This document shows positions 1-7,714 of a stretch of 64,000 nucleotides of DNA, piece after piece. A program made the position numbers and the translations under genes. The stretch is from contig OY970236.1 in assembly GCA_963714155.1 (NCBI GenBank), positions 1,178,001-1,242,000 on the forward strand, given 5' to 3'. Numbering within the stretch: the first letter of the stretch is position 1; every line of letters starts with the position of its first letter. This stretch comes from VRUE01 sp963714155. GTDB lineage: Bacteria; Actinomycetota; Thermoleophilia; Solirubrobacterales; 70-9. The notes under the pieces are model-generated. The model was given only the letters and a program-made list of their open reading frames with translations, was not told where the DNA came from and searched no databases.

Positions 1-2039
1 GAGAGCGGGCCCGGGGCCCGGGTGGCGGCCTCGGCGCCGCGAGCGCTCGCCAACCGGCCCCTGATCCGGTCGGCGATCTCACCCTCGGCGCCGGCTGCCC
101 CCAGCAAGCGGTCCGGATCCGTCGCTGCGCCACGCGCCGCGATCGCCCGCGCCAGCTCGGTCTCCGACGGTGCCTCTGAGAGGCGGTGGACGACCTCGGC
201 CAGGCCGCGGCCGGGGGCCTCGCCCTCGCCCTCGCCCGGCTCCAGCATCTGCCTGACGTCTTCGAGGAAGGGGGAGGGCGCCTCGGCGGCGCCGTTCTCG
301 TCGCTGTCGCGGTAGGAGAGGAAGAGCCGCCGTTTGGGCAGGGCCAGGCAGACGTGGAACAGGTAGCGCTCCTCGGCCGCGTTGTCGTGGCGCGGCTGCA
401 GGCCCAGCTGCTCGCGCTGGCGCTCGGAGAGAAAGGGGTCGGTGTGGGCGCCGCCGCGCGGGAACTCCCCGTCCTGCAGCGAGGCGACGAAGACGTTGTC
501 GAAGCGCGCCGCCCGCACCCGGCGGGGGTCGGTGATCCTGACCCGCTCCTCGACCGGCCCGCTCCACACTCGCACCCGAATCCCGGCCAGCGTCCGCGCG
601 ATCGCTTCGGGCAGGGGAGCGAGGCCCTTGAGCTCGGCTCGCTCGGCCATCGCGGTCGAGATCGCCGCCGCGGCACGCGCCTCCAGCTCTGAGCCCACCC
701 GGGCTCCCATCGCCGCCGCGAGGGCGCCGACCCCCGCGGTCAGCTCCGCCGGCCGGCCGGCGGACTCGCGCAGCCTGGCGACGGCCTCCAGCGGCTCGTA
801 CTGCTCCTCCCAGAGCAGCAGTGCCGCCGCTGCCGTCTGCACGCGGTCGCGGCGAAGCCTGCGCTCGAACCAATCCACCCGCCCCGGCGAGATCCCGGCA
901 GGGCCGCGCAGGTAGCGCAGCAGGTCGGTTGCCCGCCCAGACCCCAGCACCGCTTCCAGCAGCGCGATCAGCGAGCCGCCCACTGAGGTGGTGGACGCCG
1001 GGACCTCCGCCTCGAGCGCGGTCGGGATCCCGCAGGACTCGAGCACCGAGGCGATCAGCGGGCCGCGCCGCCCCGGGTCGCGGACGACGATCGCGATCTG
1101 CTCCAGCTCGCAGCCGCCGGCAAGCAGGCGGGCCACCTCTACCGCGATCGCCTCGGCCTCGCCGCGCTCGCCAGCCGAGCGCAGGAAGACCAGGCTCTCG
1201 TCCGCGGCGCGGCGCCCGGGCGCGGTCGCGCCGAAGTCCCGCTCGAGGTGGAAGAGCAGCGGCGAGTCGGTGTTGCCGGGGTCCGCCGGGGTCTCCTCGA
1301 CCGCATCGATCCCGATTAGCTCGAGCGATTCGAGCAGCGGTGCGTTGCGGGCCGCCAGTGCCGTGTGCCCTTTCTCGAAGGGCAGCGCCATGGTTACCTC
1401 GGCAACCGCGGCGAGCCCGCGAATCAGCTGCAACTGATTGCGCGTCAGGTCGTCGAGTCCGTAGAAGAAGACCGGCCGCCGCCAGAACTCGCTCCCGGCC
1501 TCGAGCAGGCCGATCGCATCGCGCGCGATGCCGTGGGTGTCGACCGTTCCGAGCCCGTCGCGCACCCGCGCGTAGCCGCTGAAGAGGGATGAGATGTCGC
1601 CGAGGTAGGCGGAACCCTCGAGCGTCCCGGCGACCGCTTCCACGTCCGCCGGCTCGAGGCCGGCGCCCTGCAGCTCGTCGAGCAGGCGCTCCAGCGCCAG
1701 CGGAAAGCCCGATTGCGGAGCGGAGCCGCGCAGCGGCCCCAGCTGCGAGCGCCGCTCGCTCACCGCGGCGGCGACGGCGCCAAGCCGCTGCGCCGGGGTG
1801 AGGACCTTGCCGGGAGGTGCGCCACCTGCCGCGGCCACGGCCCTGAACAGGCCACCGAAAGTCATCACGTCGGCACCGAGCACGGCGCCGTTCGCGCAGA
1901 GCTCCTGCTCGAAGGCGTAGACGTCGTCGAGGGTGGGGACGACGAGGACCGGATCGCGATCGAGCACGGCGAGTAGGCCGCGCCGGATGCGGCCGGCGCG
2001 GCCCGAGTTGGGGGGTCCGTGGATCAGTTTCAGAGGCAT
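1..2039 (-). CDS. AddB-like helicase-nuclease subunit (PD-(D/E)XK family), 3' part missing
   Basis: The reading frame is open from an ATG at 2039 to the left edge, so only the first ~679 residues are present. The N-terminus (residues 1-16) has a degenerate P-loop, GPPNSGRAG, where a Walker A lysine would be expected. Near residues 510-525 is the helicase-type segment FDNVFVASLQDGEFPRG, typical of UvrD-like, AddB and RecC proteins. By family, such proteins pair with a UvrD/AddA helicase in processing double-strand DNA ends; the nuclease domain would lie in the missing C-terminus. The next gene points the other way. The domain class is fairly secure. The exact subfamily (AddB against an AdnA-like protein) is not. 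Confidence 0.72.
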   Translation of the reverse strand, partial: MPLKLIHGPPNSGRAGRIRRGLLAVLDRDPVLVVPTLDDVYAFEQELCANGAVLGADVMTFGGLFRAVAAAGGAPPGKVLTPAQRLGAVAAAVSERRSQLGPLRGSAPQSGFPLALERLLDELQGAGLEPADVEAVAGTLEGSAYLGDISSLFSGYARVRDGLGTVDTHGIARDAIGLLEAGSEFWRRPVFFYGLDDLTRNQLQLIRGLAAVAEVTMALPFEKGHTALAARNAPLLESLELIGIDAVEETPADPGNTDSPLLFHLERDFGATAPGRRAADESLVFLRSAGERGEAEAIAVEVARLLAGGCELEQIAIVVRDPGRRGPLIASVLESCGIPTALEAEVPASTTSVGGSLIALLEAVLGSGRATDLLRYLRGPAGISPGRVDWFERRLRRDRVQTAAAALLLWEEQYEPLEAVARLRESAGRPAELTAGVGALAAAMGARVGSELEARAAAAISTAMAERAELKGLAPLPEAIARTLAGIRVRVWSGPVEERVRITDPRRVRAARFDNVFVASLQDGEFPRGGAHTDPFLSERQREQLGLQPRHDNAAEERYLFHVCLALPKRRLFLSYRDSDENGAAEAPSPFLEDVRQMLEPGEGEGEAPGRGLAEVVHRLSEAPSETELARAIAARGAATDPDRLLGAAGAEGEIADRIRGRLASARGAEAATRAPGPL

Positions 2040-2148
2040 AAGGGCGAGCGATCCAGCATAGGTCTGCCCGCGGCGCTCAGAAACACGGCAAACGCGGCAA
2101 AACGCCCCCCGATTTGCCGTCTACCGCCTTCTCTAGATTCACTTTCCA

Positions 2149-2604
2149 ATGGCTCTCTGTTTCGTAGACCCAGCCGACGCCATCCGCGCGATCGCGGACT
2201 CGATCGGCCGCGAGGCGCGCCGCCAACTCCTTGGCGAGGCCGTCCGCGCCTGGGTCGACGAGATCCCCGACGACGAGCTCGAGACCCACTACGCCAAGGC
2301 CCTCTCCGAGCTCGATGAGCACGACCTCTCGATGCTCGCCGCCTGGCACGGCTCGCTCGAGGTTGGTCACCCGGTGCCCAACCGCGACTTCCTCATGGGC
2401 GCCTTCGGCTCACTCGGCGAGAACCGCCGCGAGGCGATGAAGCTCGCCGCCGGCTTCCGCGGCGAGGAGGCCGTCGACGCCGGAGTCACCGAGGAGGACG
2501 CCCTGGAGCTGGTCCTCGGCCTGCTCTCCTCGCCCCGCCAGATGGAGCTGGCCCTAGAGGCCGTCGAGCTCTACATCTGGGACCGCGCGGGCTCCGACAA
2601 CTAG
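2149..2604 (+). CDS. Hypothetical acidic protein, 151 aa
   Basis: ATG start 110 bp from the divergent AddB-like gene. It has strong GC third-position bias and no competing frame, so it looks like a real gene. The product is rich in Glu, Asp and Ala, predicted all-helical, with no signal peptide or membrane segment, so it is probably cytoplasmic. I recognise no family. A TAGATT hexamer 8 nt before a CCAATG start context could be a -10 box, which would leave a very short leader. The alpha/beta hydrolase follows 46 bp downstream on the same strand, but nothing else links the two. Confidence 0.6.
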   Translation: MALCFVDPADAIRAIADSIGREARRQLLGEAVRAWVDEIPDDELETHYAKALSELDEHDLSMLAAWHGSLEVGHPVPNRDFLMGAFGSLGENRREAMKLAAGFRGEEAVDAGVTEEDALELVLGLLSSPRQMELALEAVELYIWDRAGSDN

Positions 2605-2650
2605 CGGCCGGCAATCTCACACTCTGTTCGCGGCCGTCGTTGAAGTAGCG

Positions 2651-3505
2651 ATGGATCGACGCGATCTCACCTTTGCTGCGGGAGACGACTCCTGCGCGGC
2701 GTGGCTTTACCCGGCGGCGGGTGAGCGAGCTACGGCGCCGGCCGTAGTCCTGGCCCACGGTCTCTCTGGTACCCGGCGGGACCGACTCGGTGCTTTTGCT
2801 GAGCGCTTTGCCGCAGCGGGGTTTACGGCGCTGGTATTCGATCACCGCGGGTTTGGCGACAGCGGTGGCGAGCCCGATCTCTTCGATCCCCGGCGACAGC
2901 TAGAGGATTGGCGCGCGGCGATCGCTTTTGTTCGCTCGATGCCCGAGGTGGATCCCGACCGCGTGGCGACTTTTGGTTCGTCCATGGGTGGCGGCAACGC
3001 GCTCGCAGCTGCGGCGGCCGACCCCCGTATTGCCGCCGCGATCAGCCAGGTCCCCTTCCTCGACATCGTCAAGCAGGCTCACCGCGCCTCGCCGCGGGTG
3101 ACCGTCCGCATGCTCGCCGCCGCGGCCCAGGGCCGCTATCTACCGGCCGTCGGCCAGCCCAACGAGCCGGCCCTGATCAACGCGCCGGGCGGGGAGGAGG
3201 GCTGGCGGCGCGTGGTCTCGATCGGCGAGGATTCCCGCTGGCGCAACCGCGTCTCCTCCCGCTGGCTGCTCGGCCGCCCCGTCCGGCCCGTACGCCACGC
3301 GGCAAAGCTGCACTGCCCCTGGCTCGTCTGCGTCGGCGAGGCAGACCGCGTCGCCAAGCCCGGCCCGGCAATCGCCGCCGCACGGCGTGCACCAAAGGGT
3401 GAGCTACGCACCTACCCGGGCGTCGACCACTTCGACATCTACGACGGCCCCGAGCACGAGGCCCTCATCGCCGACCAGCTCGACTTCCTGGGGCGCCACC
3501 TATGA
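2651..3505 (+). CDS. Alpha/beta hydrolase (dienelactone hydrolase/esterase-like)
   Basis: A 284-residue single-domain alpha/beta hydrolase. Visible are the oxyanion HG turn (AHGLSG, 35-40), the nucleophile elbow GSSMGG with Ser111, an acid candidate Asp232 in GEADRVAKP, and the catalytic His260 in GVDHFDIYDG. There is no signal peptide, so it is probably cytoplasmic. The fold resembles acyl-peptidase or dienelactone-hydrolase relatives that act on small esters or peptides; the substrate cannot be read from sequence. Its last 6 bp overlap the convergent nucleotidyltransferase gene. The family call is strong. Confidence 0.85.
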   Translation: MDRRDLTFAAGDDSCAAWLYPAAGERATAPAVVLAHGLSGTRRDRLGAFAERFAAAGFTALVFDHRGFGDSGGEPDLFDPRRQLEDWRAAIAFVRSMPEVDPDRVATFGSSMGGGNALAAAAADPRIAAAISQVPFLDIVKQAHRASPRVTVRMLAAAAQGRYLPAVGQPNEPALINAPGGEEGWRRVVSIGEDSRWRNRVSSRWLLGRPVRPVRHAAKLHCPWLVCVGEADRVAKPGPAIAAARRAPKGELRTYPGVDHFDIYDGPEHEALIADQLDFLGRHL

Positions 3506-4012
3506 GTCGAGGCCGGGAATCGGCTCAACGGGCAAGCTGCCATGGATTGCCTCTAGCTCTTCCAGATCGACTCGATCCTGTGGTCTCCTGGCAAGGCGCT
3601 TGAAGCCGACAACGCTTGGCAGCGCCGCAACCCGGACCATCTGGCCCTCCCACTCCACCGTGTCTGCTCGATCGGAAACTGTGTCGAAGTCGAGAGGAGG
3701 AGAGCCACCGCGAATGACGTCGATGATGCCGTGGCGACTGTTTACGCGCAGCTGCTCAGCACCGGCGATGTCGTCAATCGTGAGCTTCTTTCCATCGGAG
3801 AGCCGCCGCCCATCTGTCAATTCGAAGAAGCGCAGGATCGACTCGTCAGCTTTCCCGTCGTCGGGGACAAGCAGGTCCGAGTCTCTCGTCGCCCGTACGT
3901 AGCCATGGAAAATCACGCTGAATTCGCCGATGACAACGTGCTCCAAGCCTGCCGAGTTGGCGTCGGCTATGACGCCTGCGAGGTCAGGACCAGAGGGCCC
4001 GTTTTGGGACAT
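3500..4012 (-). CDS. Nucleotidyltransferase-like protein (AbiEii/MNT class)
   Basis: 170 residues. Residues 27-48 fit the nucleotidyltransferase core: a small-residue loop with Ser32 (IGEFSVIFHG), then ATRDSDLLV with the metal-binding Asp44-x-Asp46 pair. Such stand-alone transferases are often toxins or partners in AbiE- or MNT-type toxin-antitoxin modules, or regulate a partner by nucleotidylation. The upstream small gene overlaps this start by 29 bp, which implies translational coupling and a two-gene cassette. Its codon use is less GC-biased than that of its neighbours, consistent with acquisition. Whether it is a toxin is inference. Confidence 0.65.
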   Translation of the reverse strand: MSQNGPSGPDLAGVIADANSAGLEHVVIGEFSVIFHGYVRATRDSDLLVPDDGKADESILRFFELTDGRRLSDGKKLTIDDIAGAEQLRVNSRHGIIDVIRGGSPPLDFDTVSDRADTVEWEGQMVRVAALPSVVGFKRLARRPQDRVDLEELEAIHGSLPVEPIPGLDS

Positions 4013-4199
4013 TGCCGGCCTTCACGGAGGCAGTAAGCAGCGAGACAGCCTGCTGCGAGAGCTTTTGGCCTAGTTCCAGCCGCTGAGTGGGGGTCAATGC
4101 CAAGTTAGAAGCACGCAGCTGCTCTGCATCGGCACGATTGATCTTCGCCCACTCGCCCTCATTGCCGGGAGCGAGCAGCGGTTTTTTGCTGACTGCCAT
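3984..4199 (-). CDS. Small protein partnered with nucleotidyltransferase (candidate antitoxin)
   Basis: 71 residues from the ATG at 4199. An upstream in-frame ATG at 4244 would add 15 residues with no better ribosome site, so the shorter form is preferred. The product is charged and helical, with the segment LTPTQRLELGQKLSQQAVSL suggesting a helical partner protein. No DNA-binding motif is obvious. The 3' end overlaps the nucleotidyltransferase start by 29 bp, so the two are almost certainly co-translated. The antitoxin role is inferred from gene order alone. Confidence 0.5.
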   Translation of the reverse strand: MAVSKKPLLAPGNEGEWAKINRADAEQLRASNLALTPTQRLELGQKLSQQAVSLLTASVKAGNVPKRALWS

Positions 4200-4250
4200 G
4201 CCTCCATGGTAAGCGCCGGATCGGATCGGGGCGCGAATGGGCAAAGTCGC

Positions 4251-4886
4251 CTAAGAAGCCAGCGCCGCCCGAATCTCGCCTATCGCCTGCTCGTTGTCTT
4301 GGAAGTGCACTGCGTTGAGGCCGGCCTTGCGGGCTCCTTCGATGTTGACCAGGACGTCGTCGATGAAGAGGCAGGCCTTGGCGGGTTCGCTGATCCGTTC
4401 CAGGGTCAGTTCGTAGATCCGCGATTCGGGCTTGCGGCAGCCGACGAAGCCGGAGTCGACGACGGTCTCGAAGATCTCGTCGACCGGCAGCATCGAGCGC
4501 CAGAGCGGCTCCCACTCGCGCACGTTGTTGGTCAGCATCGCCATCCGGTAGCCCTCGGCCTTCAGCTCGCGCATCAGGTCGATCATCTCCGCGTTGGGCT
4601 CCAGGGCCTCGAAGTAGATCTCGCGGAAGCGGTGCATCTCCGGCGGGTGGCCGAGCAGCGGCTCCAGGCACTTGGTCAGTTGGGCGAGGAAGGCGTCCTC
4701 GGTGATTTCGCCGCGCTCCATCTCGAACAGCGGGTTCTCGCCGTTGGCCTCGGTCGCGGCCTGCATCGCCTTGCCCAGCGTTTCGGTCGTAATCCCGGTC
4801 TGGTCCTGGAAGGCCATGAACGACTGCAGCAGCGGCGTCGTCAGCACCCCGCCGAAGTCCGAGACGATCGCCTTGATTTCAGCCAT
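4251..4886 (-). CDS. HAD-IA family hydrolase
   Basis: 211 residues carrying all four HAD motifs: I, DFGGV at 10-14 (nucleophile Asp10); II, Thr119-Asn120; III, Lys152 in CRKPES; IV, Asp176-Asp177 in FIDD. The usual second Asp of motif I (DxD) is replaced by Gly12. The DFGGV form is known from the branch related to the soluble epoxide hydrolase N-terminal phosphatase and YihX-type sugar phosphatases, though the missing general acid makes the reaction uncertain. It overlaps the preceding gene by 8 bp, so the two form an operon. Confidence 0.82.
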   Translation of the reverse strand: MAEIKAIVSDFGGVLTTPLLQSFMAFQDQTGITTETLGKAMQAATEANGENPLFEMERGEITEDAFLAQLTKCLEPLLGHPPEMHRFREIYFEALEPNAEMIDLMRELKAEGYRMAMLTNNVREWEPLWRSMLPVDEIFETVVDSGFVGCRKPESRIYELTLERISEPAKACLFIDDVLVNIEGARKAGLNAVHFQDNEQAIGEIRAALAS

Positions 4887-5271
4887 CGCCGCGCACCACC
4901 TCGTAGTGGCCGAGCCCCTCGCGCCCTTCCACGGACCAGCGGAAGAAGGCGATCGTCCCGGCCAGTCCCGGGTGGTTGACCTCGGCCGCGCTGATCAGCG
5001 TGCCGGCACCGCGCAGCGGCTGCGCATCCTCGCCGTCGAGCCAGAGCTCGAGCGTCGCCCGCCGCTGTACGCCGTCCGGCCCGTACTCGGTTGAGAGCAG
5101 CGTCTCGGAGACGTCGACCGGCGCCCCGTCGGGGCCGCAGAGCACCGCCCCGACCGCCTCCTCGCCATGGCCGCCGGCGCCCTGAGGACGCACGGCGCTG
5201 ACGGCAAGCAGGCCGCCGTCGGCAAAGACGATGCCAATCGAGCGGCGCACGATCTGGTCGGGTGAGCTCAT
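4879..5271 (-). CDS. Hypothetical 130-aa protein upstream of HAD hydrolase
   Basis: Start taken at the ATG at 5271. Longer in-frame extensions would run through the oppositely oriented sufT-like gene and have poor coding character. The product is beta-rich with no signal or membrane segment, and contains a patterned region near residues 30-60 (HGEEAVGAVLCGPDGAPVDV). The stop overlaps the HAD hydrolase start by 8 bp. No family is recognised. The 54 bp between this start and the divergent sufT-like gene must hold both promoters. Confidence 0.6.
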   Translation of the reverse strand: MSSPDQIVRRSIGIVFADGGLLAVSAVRPQGAGGHGEEAVGAVLCGPDGAPVDVSETLLSTEYGPDGVQRRATLELWLDGEDAQPLRGAGTLISAAEVNHPGLAGTIAFFRWSVEGREGLGHYEVVRGDG

Positions 5272-5325
5272 CCGGCGGCGAAGACTATTAGCCGGTCCAG
5301 CGCCCGGCCCGGCTACCATGGGGCC

Positions 5326-5643
5326 ATGTCCGAGAACGAGACCACGGTTCTGACCGAAGACGATGTCCTCGAGGCGCTCGAGGAAGTGATTGACCCCGAG
5401 CTGGGTCTCGACTTCGTCTCCCTCGGCCTCGTCTACGACGTCGAGATCGAGAAGGACGAAGTCCTCGTCACCTTCACCCTCACCACCCCCGCCTGCCCGA
5501 TCGGCCCCCAGGTCTCCGAGCAGATGAAGGAGTTCGTCGGCGACCTCCCCGGCGTCTCCGCAGTCCACCCCAAGATGATCTTCGATCCCCCTTGGTCACC
5601 AGAGATGATGACCGAGGACGCCAAGTTCGCACTCGGCTTTTAG
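5326..5643 (+). CDS. sufT: MIP18/DUF59 family Fe-S assembly factor (SufT-like)
   Basis: 105 residues, the full length of a MIP18-family domain, with the conserved acidic helix (EALEEVIDPELGLDFVSLG, 16-34) and the invariant Cys57 in the TTPACP motif. Family members (SufT, PaaD-like) help insert or transfer Fe-S clusters in the cytoplasm, matching the suf genes 20 kb further on. The last codons (TEDAKFALGF, stop) matter for the region: copies of this 3' end recur at 15143-15170 and 16516-16548, so this gene end looks like a recombination or integration target. The symbol is by family resemblance. Confidence 0.85.
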   Translation: MSENETTVLTEDDVLEALEEVIDPELGLDFVSLGLVYDVEIEKDEVLVTFTLTTPACPIGPQVSEQMKEFVGDLPGVSAVHPKMIFDPPWSPEMMTEDAKFALGF

Positions 5644-5889
5644 GCGCCGACGGGCGCAGCTTCTCCGGGCTGACGCACGCGACTCAGCTCCGGAGCAGCA
5701 AAGCCAAAAGCCCATAACGGTGCAAATGGGAGGCTCAAAAAGTGACGATTGCCATCGTCATGGGCTTCCCTAGGCTGGATCCCATGGCAGACGGGTCTCA
5801 GTTCGTACCGATCCAGGGCAAGCAGTAGTCTGCCCGACTTGTGAAGTTTCCTATGGAGATTCGGCTCTTGAGCACCGACGATCCCAAGC

Positions 5890-6087
5890 GTGTGTGGCAA
5901 CCTTGGGAGGAACCTGCGGCGAGCGCGGCTCGACCGCGAGATGACGCAGGAGGAAGTGGCCGAGCGCAGCGGTGTGCATGCCACCGAGGTCAGCCGCATC
6001 GAGAGCGGCAAGCGCGATCCTCAAGTCTCAACGGTGGAGAGGTTGGCAGGGGCCGTTGGCCTCACCGCGAGCGATCTGCTCCGCTGA
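5890..6087 (+). CDS. XRE-family HTH protein, 65 aa
   Basis: GTG start, 65 residues, almost entirely a Cro/C1-type helix-turn-helix: a helix near residues 8-16, then MTQEEVAERSGVHATEVSRIESGKRDP (18-44) with the typical recognition-helix pattern, and a final hydrophobic helix. It is probably a dimeric DNA-binding regulator with no effector domain. It is the first gene of the accessory region immediately downstream of sufT. Its codon use is less GC-biased than the flanking core genes. Confidence 0.75.
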   Translation: MCGNLGRNLRRARLDREMTQEEVAERSGVHATEVSRIESGKRDPQVSTVERLAGAVGLTASDLLR

Positions 6088-6337
6088 GCCTTAGGCCGGC
6101 CTCCCGTCGCTTGTCAGCGGTCGAAGGCCGGCCCATTTCATGGCCCGCCTACTTCGTCTTAAACGTCTGTAGAAGCGGCGCGACCGGACTGACGGGCGTG
6201 ATCTTCATCCCTCTCACCCCCTCCCGCTCGTCAGCGCCCGGCGGTTTTGCCGGGGCGGGAGAGAGGGAGGGTAAGGAAGTTCTTAGCGCTAGTCGCCTGC
6301 TTAGCGCTCAGAATGCTGATGCACAGGACAAATACAT

Positions 6338-7069
6338 ATGCTCAGGCATCCTCGAAAAGACTTGACAGACCTGACTGGGGGGGGAATGGGCGTAAGGCAC
6401 GCAGAGCTACGACCGGGGCGAAACCCGGCTAAGCGGCGATCGAGGCTGCCAGAGGAAGTTCCTACATACCCCGCAAGTCACCGGGTCCGACTGGAAGCGC
6501 TCATCATCCTTCACGAGGGGGAGTTCAGCGCGGCAGAGATCGGGAGGATGATTGACGAGGACGTGGAGATCGTGACCAATCATCTACGCGACCTCTACGA
6601 CGCTGGCTGCATCGAATTTGTTGGGCACCAAGGAGAGGGCAATCTCAGAAAAGCGGTTTACCGAGCCATTGCCCGGCCTTTTACGAATCGCGACGAAGCC
6701 AAGAAAATGTCGCTGGAGGAACGCCAAGAAGCTGCCGGCGTGCACTTCCAATGGATCTTGGCTGAGGCCCTCGCGGCTTATCGGAAGAAAAAGATGATCA
6801 GGGACGAGACTGTCGTGATGTCGGACGAACCTTGTCTCGACACAGAAGGCGTACGCGAACTACACGATTTTCTTGTCGCTTGCTGGACCGGCGATGTAGA
6901 GACACTGACCAGGCTCGAAGGTGTGCAACAGATCGCCGCCAGGGCTATGAACCGGATGGCAAAGTCAAACGAGGTAGGTACGACAGTAGTCGCTTCACTC
7001 ATGGCTTTTGAGCGGGCTCGCCCCTCGATTTCTGAGGGGTCTCCCCGAGTGCCGATAAGCAAACCATGA
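6338..7069 (+). CDS. Winged-helix (ArsR-like) regulator, 243 aa
   Basis: The start is uncertain. The ATG at 6338 has AGGA 10 nt upstream; the ATG at 6386 follows a run of G that sits too close. Residues ~45-105 form a winged helix: AEIGRMIDEDVEIVTNHLRDLYDAGCIEFVG is a typical ArsR-like recognition helix and wing. The C-terminal half is helical and unassigned. Related DNA-binding modules are common in this bacterial group, often beside large surface-protein genes, as here. Composition is more AT-rich than the core genes. The target is unknown. Confidence 0.6.
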   Translation: MLRHPRKDLTDLTGGGMGVRHAELRPGRNPAKRRSRLPEEVPTYPASHRVRLEALIILHEGEFSAAEIGRMIDEDVEIVTNHLRDLYDAGCIEFVGHQGEGNLRKAVYRAIARPFTNRDEAKKMSLEERQEAAGVHFQWILAEALAAYRKKKMIRDETVVMSDEPCLDTEGVRELHDFLVACWTGDVETLTRLEGVQQIAARAMNRMAKSNEVGTTVVASLMAFERARPSISEGSPRVPISKP

Positions 7070-7374
7070 GCGATAAGTAAATTTGGGTTGTCAGGTATGT
7101 AGCAATCTGGAAGTATTGACACACTCCGAATCAGGTGATTACCCGGCGTCGTCAGCATCGAACCGGACCATCTGGCGCGGAAGCTCCGGATGGCGGGATG
7201 CCACACACAAACACTCGTCATCCGGGGCGCACAAACCAGTCACATGACCGCACACTTAGCTTCTACCAGCAGCGACGCGCCGAGGTCGTTTTGCGAATCC
7301 GGCAAAGGCGTATGCCTGCACCATGTCTCCCCGAGGGATTACGGGCGGACAGGATCGACGGGAGCGGGCGCAGA
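7070..7374 (+). other. Intergenic stretch between two winged-helix genes
   Basis: About 305 bp with no convincing gene. It is relatively AT-rich and contains a TTGACA hexamer at 7116-7121. The hexamer 17 bp downstream (TTACCC) is a poor -10, so a promoter for the following gene is only possible. The left arm of a long inverted repeat starts at 7356. Confidence 0.4.
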
Positions 7375-7402
7375 GTGAATCGGACTGCGCCCGCTCCCGT
7401 CG
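7356..7402. repeat. 18-bp perfect inverted repeat enclosing a start codon
   Basis: Positions 7356-7373 are the exact reverse complement of 7385-7402, with an 11-nt loop (7374-7384). The proposed GTG start (7375) of the following winged-helix gene lies in the loop and its GGAGCG ribosome site lies in the left stem. As RNA this hairpin would hide the ribosome site; as DNA it is an 18+18 dyad that a dimeric regulator could bind. Read directly from the bases; function is inferred. Confidence 0.75.
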
Positions 7403-7638
7403 TCAATGAGACCAAGCTGGCAATCGTTGCGGTGATGCAGGAGCTTGAGCGCCCGGTCACGTCCAGCGAACTTCAGAGGGTTTGGGCGGACCACAAGGAT
7501 TTGAAAATCTTCGAGTACCACCTTTCCACCCTCGTAAAGGCGAAGGTTGCGGAAATGGTCCGCGGCCCTGAACTTCATTTTCGCCTTGTGAGTGGGGCGG
7601 AAGCTGGCGAACCATCTGCCAGAAAGTGGTGCCGCTAG
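7375..7638 (+). CDS. Small winged-helix protein, ~87 aa
   Basis: The frame is open from 7135, but the upstream part has poor coding character. I place the start at GTG 7375, preceded by GGAGCG at 8 nt. The segment ETKLAIVAVMQELERPVTSSEL followed by a recognition helix and wing (FEYHLSTLVKAKVAEMV) is an ArsR/MarR-like winged helix of minimal size. It probably binds DNA as a dimer. It lies directly upstream of the RHS protein gene and could regulate it. The unusual hairpin around its start suggests autoregulation. Start choice is moderately certain. Confidence 0.55.
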   Translation: MNRTAPAPVVNETKLAIVAVMQELERPVTSSELQRVWADHKDLKIFEYHLSTLVKAKVAEMVRGPELHFRLVSGAEAGEPSARKWCR

Positions 7639-7714
7639 CGCTCGCGGATCAAGGGGTACAAAGCTCGCAGGGGCTTTGGCAGGGATCGAGACAACACAAA
7701 GGGAGGACACTCAG

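Noticed and set aside
79..1801. Several open frames on both strands inside 79-1801
   Set aside because: They are shadows of the AddB-like gene, whose minus frame is open through the whole stretch and has the natural amino-acid pattern; the others are rich in Arg/Ala/Pro runs.
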